Assembly (NCBI GenBank): GCA_025506515.1
Contig: CM046442.1
Coordinates: forward strand, 13,746,863 to 13,810,862
DNA length: 64,000 bases
Direction: 5' to 3'
DNA from: Flaveria trinervia
Lineage: Eukaryota; Streptophyta; Magnoliopsida; Asterales; Asteraceae
Of this stretch, positions 59,921-64,000 are shown in pieces. Positions within the stretch are counted from its first letter, which is position 1. Each line of letters opens with the position of its first letter. A program made the translations under genes and the position numbers. A model generated the notes under the pieces. It had not been told where the DNA came from. It made no database searches and saw nothing but the letters and a program-made list of their open reading frames with translations.

Positions 59921-60443
59921 TATACATGCACGTTACGTCGTATTAAGTTTCAAAATTTAGAGCGAAATGTAAACAAAAATTTTGTAAAAGAAGAAAAAAA
60001 ATAGACGATCAAAGTTAAGAGTGATATAGATTAAAATGTAAAAGACATAAAAGTATTTAGTTTAAAAAAAAATAAAATAAAAAAACAAAAAACATGTATA
60101 GTCTTTAAAGCTTAAAATACAACTATCATATAATTTTAAGTTGCTAATTAATATATATTAAATTATATATAATTTTGCATTTATACGCACTCTTCAATTA
60201 TTTATGAGAATAATTATTTATTTAGTGTCACAGTTTGACTACACACATAATCATGAATTTTACGTTTAGGCATATGTTTTTCAGCTTTGGCAAATCGTCA
60301 ACTCTTGGTGGACCCACCATTTAGCTTTTAGGACAACTTTATATCATAAAGTGGTAAAACAAAAATCCACATCATCTTATAATAACGTGTCCAGTTACAA
60401 ATTAACAAGATTATGGTCCCTAACAATAACGTTACATTAGAAT
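59921..60443. other. Intergenic sequence downstream of the epoxide hydrolase gene
   Basis: It is AT-rich, and from about 60190 it matches the region downstream of copy 1. It presumably contains the 3' untranslated region of the gene. Confidence 0.5.
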
Positions 60444-62671
60444 TTAAAACTTGTTAATGAAATCGGAAATATGGTTGTTGATCTCTTGTGGCTTCTCTTG
60501 ATTGATAAAGTGAGCAACTCCTTCCATCACCACCACTTCTTCTAGTCCGGGGACCGTTTTCTTGAATCCACCGCCGTGTATGTAATCCTTTACTCCCGGA
60601 AAGGCGTACGTTAGATCTAAGTCCCCCACTATGAATTTTACCGGCACTAATATCTTTGATCCGGCCCACGCTGCACACAACTCCCAGTTTCTACAATTCA
60701 AACCATTAATTCAACACGTGACATGTCTTTTAAGGAAATAAAAGGTTGTCACTTTAGTTCTCTATTTAGGGGTTCCTAGAATTTTATTAAGAATTATGAT
60801 TCTTGACTGGCAATAATATTTGGTTTCACTTCTTCAGTCTCTGTATTTGAGTGTGATATAACCTTCACATGGAAAGCCGAAAACCATAGAGTGCATCCTC
60901 CCAAACCAATTGATCTGGAGCTCACTGACGGTTTACTTAGGTAGATGTTTAAATAATAGTTTATGATTACTTACAGATCAAACAACGATAGTAGTTAAAT
61001 CCTCCGCGGAATCCTGTGGCGCGATACTTGGATGCAAAGTAGTCGAGGTCTTGTTCGGTTAACCAAGAAGGTAAAGCGTATGGAGGTGGATTGAAGGACT
61101 TTGCATAGTCTTTAGGTAGCTTAGGTGCACTTGGCTCTCGGTTACAATAAAAGGCCCCAAGTTGTCTTTTGATATCAACTTTTGCAAACTCTTCTTCCCA
61201 CCCAACTTCCTGATAATATATCATGTGAAAGATCTTAACAAATATTCAAGGATGATGGAGAAAACAAGAAATCATCACTTCTTTTTGTTAAAAATGATGT
61301 AAGATTACATGTAGTGTAGTGATCATTAGAGTGGTGGGTCCAAGATTCTGTTACATATAATTTACATATTATGGGTATTGATATTTAAAAGTATTCAATG
61401 AACAGTATTAGAATTAGATGAGACACATAAATAACACAAAACTTTTCAATGTAACAGTGTGGTTACATCTTGAGTCCGCCCCTAGTGTCGGTGAATCCAT
61501 TGAATAAGACCTTAAAGTTGGTAGTGTCTTTGTATCTATATACCAATCACATGTTTACTGTTGACGGTGTCCTTTTCTTTACAATACCTTTTACCTTATC
61601 TTTGCATATTCAATTATTCGTATTACTTTTGTCATTTCAAAACTTATACTTAACATTTCTATTTTTCAATTTTATAAGAGTATAAGATATTTTGTGTGGT
61701 TACTAACACTACAAGAAAAATATAGGTAATTGTAGAAACATTTTTTGATAGCAAATAGCATTTATGCGACTCAAAATACAGCAGCAAAATCCTCCTTGTC
61801 TAATATATCATTTTGTGATCGTATTTATCAAATAATATTTCAGTCTCAAAACTTGCAATCGTTTTGTGACCTAATCAAAATGGTCACAAAACTTGTTACG
61901 TTTTGTAACTGTTTCAATTTCAAATTGTTATCTTTGACATATAAAAATAAATAAATCTCTAGTAACTTCTTCTCTAATAAAGGATACCGTTTCAAGGCCT
62001 TTTGCATTCTTGTAAACGAAGATTGATAATGTATTAATGATTTAATTATAACGTAAAGATTAAAAAGGCCAATCATAAAAAAAATACAAAATACTAGTAC
62101 ATAGTTGGTTGGAATACACATGTTTCTTGTTGAATAATAAATAAAACAACTTCATTTTATTTTATTATTTTTATAATGTTGTTAAAAAAAAAAACAAGAG
62201 CATCACCTGGAACCTGCAGATGTAGAAATCATCGCCAAAAGTCCGTCGATATTGCTCCACAGGTTTCACCAACGGGTTCCTAGGAGTATAGACCACACTC
62301 AAGTTGACCAGAGCCTTGATCCGATCGGGCCGAAACAGGCACACGTACCACGCGATTATCGCGCCCCAGTCGTGTCCCACCAAGTAGACCTTGTCTAGAC
62401 CCAACGAGTCAAGCAAGCACACCAAGTCTCCCACTATGTGTAGCGCGGTGTAGCTAGTGGACAAAGGGGGCGCGTCTGTGTCACCAAACCCGCGAAGGTC
62501 AGGTGCTATAGCGCGATAGCCTTTTGAGGATATAAATAACATCTGGTGACGCCATGTGTACCATAGTTCTGGGAAGCCGTGGAGGAACAGCACCACGGGC
62601 CCTTCGCCGATCTCGGCTACGTGCATATTGATGCCGTTTACTTCGATGTTTTTGTGTTGTATTTTCTCCAT
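60444..62671 (-). CDS. Soluble epoxide hydrolase, three exons, frameshift at exon 2 end
   Basis: This is an alpha/beta-hydrolase of the plant soluble epoxide hydrolase family, which opens epoxides, e.g. of fatty acids for cutin and defence lipids, to diols in the cytosol. Exon 1 (62671-62207, 155 codons) has the oxyanion motif HGFP (residues 31-34), the nucleophile in GHDWGA (Asp101) and the lid Tyr150. Exon 2 (61209-60975) encodes most of the lid, ending NYYR with the second lid Tyr. Exon 3 (60690-60444) has VGDLDLTY (acid Asp) and GVAHFINQEKP (His). Introns are 61210-62206 and 60691-60974, both GT-AG. Exon 2 has 235 bases where 236 are needed: after NYYR the copy reads TGTTTGATCT, while copy 1 has TGTTTTGATCT. 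Joined as read, exon 3 opens with a stop and the acid and His are lost. A homopolymer sequencing error would equally explain this. Confidence 0.9.
61708..61730 (+). other. Lone CACTA-like terminus in epoxide hydrolase intron 1
   Basis: CACTACAAGAAAAATATAGG resembles the 5' end of CACTA elements. No opposite end was found in the intron, so it is a relic or chance match. Confidence 0.3.
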
Positions 62672-62709
62672 GTTCTTTTTTGGTGTGTAGGTTGAGTTGT
62701 TATGTGGGT

Positions 62710-62716
62710 TTTTATA
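62710..62716 (-). promoter_or_regulatory. Probable TATA box of the epoxide hydrolase gene
   Basis: CTATAAAAACC on the minus strand lies about 40 bases before the ATG at 62671. A transcription start about 30 bases downstream would leave a leader of only 10-15 bases. The ATG context is AACATGG. Confidence 0.6.
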
Positions 62717-64000
62717 GGATGATTTTTGGCTTCGAAACGTCCACGGTATTGTTGTGTCTTCGCTTTTTAGGGTAACGGTTAAAAGCTAATGTTCGGTTTT
62801 ATATGTAATTAAACTAACCTTGATAATAAAATTGTATATTAAATATATAAGCTTGCTATATAAATAACTTTGTTTTGTCTGTGGGTTGTTATATTTTATA
62901 TTCGTACACCGGCCTTTCATCGTTAATAAATAAATAACCACAACAAAAACAATAATGTTTGAGTTGATGAGTTATCTCCACTTAACTTAAAATGTTAAAC
63001 CATCTATTGTTAAAATGGATAATTATGTAATTTTACATATAAAGAATAAATCCTAATTTATGTTAATGTATTGATATTAAAATTCATTCAAGTGTTATTG
63101 TTTCATTCGTGAAATTTATATCAGACATTTCATCTTCAAATCTTCATCATGTTTGAATCACGAGATTATTGGCTTCATTAGTGGGGGATGAGATTGGATC
63201 ACATCTTTTGTGGCATTTGAAACCCATTGCAAAGAGGTTGTATAATAGAGACCATAGCCTCAATCATCATCTCCTCTATATCATGATTCAGTTCAACTCA
63301 ATTATGGTTATGTAATTGAGAGATTTTGTTTTATAGTTCAAAGGATAATTTTGTCAATTATATGTTTAACAATTTAATTTAACGGAGTTGACCTTTTTAA
63401 TTAAAATGATAATTTTTTAAAACCTTAAGGAACTCGATGCAAAAAAAAATTTTTTGAATAAAATTATAAATGTCACCAAACCATAGTGGGAACCGACACT
63501 TCACTCTAAACTAATTTCTATAACTCTGTCTAAAATATAAAGCAAATTTGTCTTGATAATATTTCTGCATAAAATATGTAGAGTAAATGACTATTTTTAT
63601 CTTTGTGGTTTATTAAAACTATTTGTTTTCATCCAAAAGATTAAAAATAACCATTCAAGTCACGTAACTCCGATTATGTAACAATTTTCATCAACTTTAT
63701 TAACTCTATCCATAGATTCCGTTGAAAAACCACCTATATGCCCTTCAGAAAAGAGATATTTTAGTTAATTTAACTTAAAAGAAAATTTTTGCTTTCATTT
63801 TTAAGCATTGATCGACTCCTGCATCTATAATCAAACATTCAATTGATCAGCTTACAGGCTATAATCGACTCTTCAATCTATGATCAACCTTGAAACGATC
63901 CTTCAATCTAAGTTGGATTCTTTAAAAGTTTGCAGTTTCAAGTTGGAAGCCGATCAATTGAAGAATTCTAAGCTAATCTAGGATGGATTCAAGGTTTGAT
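62717..64000. other. Upstream intergenic region, with possible transposon end at the window edge
   Basis: It is AT-rich promoter-proximal DNA. From about 63575 the sequence (GAGTAAATGACTATTTTTAT, then GATTCCGTTGA and repeated GATC/AATC-type words) resembles one end of a TIR element like the one at 815-1873, but the other end is outside the window. No gene is seen. Confidence 0.35.

Noticed and set aside
61846..62121. 91-codon frame within epoxide hydrolase intron 1
   Set aside because: It is AT-rich intronic sequence with no recognised motif.

Overview
The window is nuclear DNA of a flowering plant. It is AT-rich, with intron-bearing genes, tRNA-Met-primed LTR retrotransposons, a Helitron and a CACTA element. 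The mix of chromodomain Ty3/gypsy elements with LTRs over 2 kb and a SIRE-type copia with an env-like region fits a eudicot, perhaps Asteraceae; the family is a guess. Host genes are few. The only clear one is a three-exon soluble epoxide hydrolase on the minus strand (60444-62671), with a 5'-truncated tandem copy at 54836-55463.

Layout. 815-1873: a TIR transposon with 7-bp target duplications and a Pro/Thr-codon low-complexity core. 2153-22657: a 20.5-kb plus-strand gypsy element (TSD TTACT) whose gag is split by a second, minus-strand gypsy element of a related family (5687-15919). 23002-27693: a compact Ale-like copia on the minus strand with 173-bp LTRs (TSD ACACT). 28408-34622: host block A, broken up by a Helitron (28774-32302) carrying two exon fragments of a UBC22-like ubiquitin-conjugating enzyme, and by a small CACTA element (32620-34309). 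34623-53229: a truncated gypsy element (34623-38198) followed by a 15-kb SIRE-like copia (38199-53146), itself carrying a solo gypsy LTR (45254-47786). The whole insert lies between two 60-bp direct repeats. 55470-56574: host block B, a paralogue of block A without these insertions, so it acts as an empty-site reference. 56889-59920: two fragments of another LTR in inverted orientation. 60444-62671: the epoxide hydrolase gene and its promoter.

No retroelement has an intact gag-pol. In the inner gypsy pair the LTRs differ mostly by single-base length changes in homopolymers, so some frameshifts, including the one in the epoxide hydrolase gene, may be assembly errors. The observations I rate highest are: (i) tRNA-like, pol III-promoter-like modules followed by T-runs at equivalent places in the LTRs of three gypsy families; (ii) capture of UBC22-like exons by the Helitron; (iii) a one-base deletion at the end of epoxide hydrolase exon 2 that would remove two of the three catalytic residues; (iv) the 60-bp duplication around the composite insertion; and (v) a GCTTCCGAAG-like motif spread through LTRs, gag and spacer of the SIRE element.
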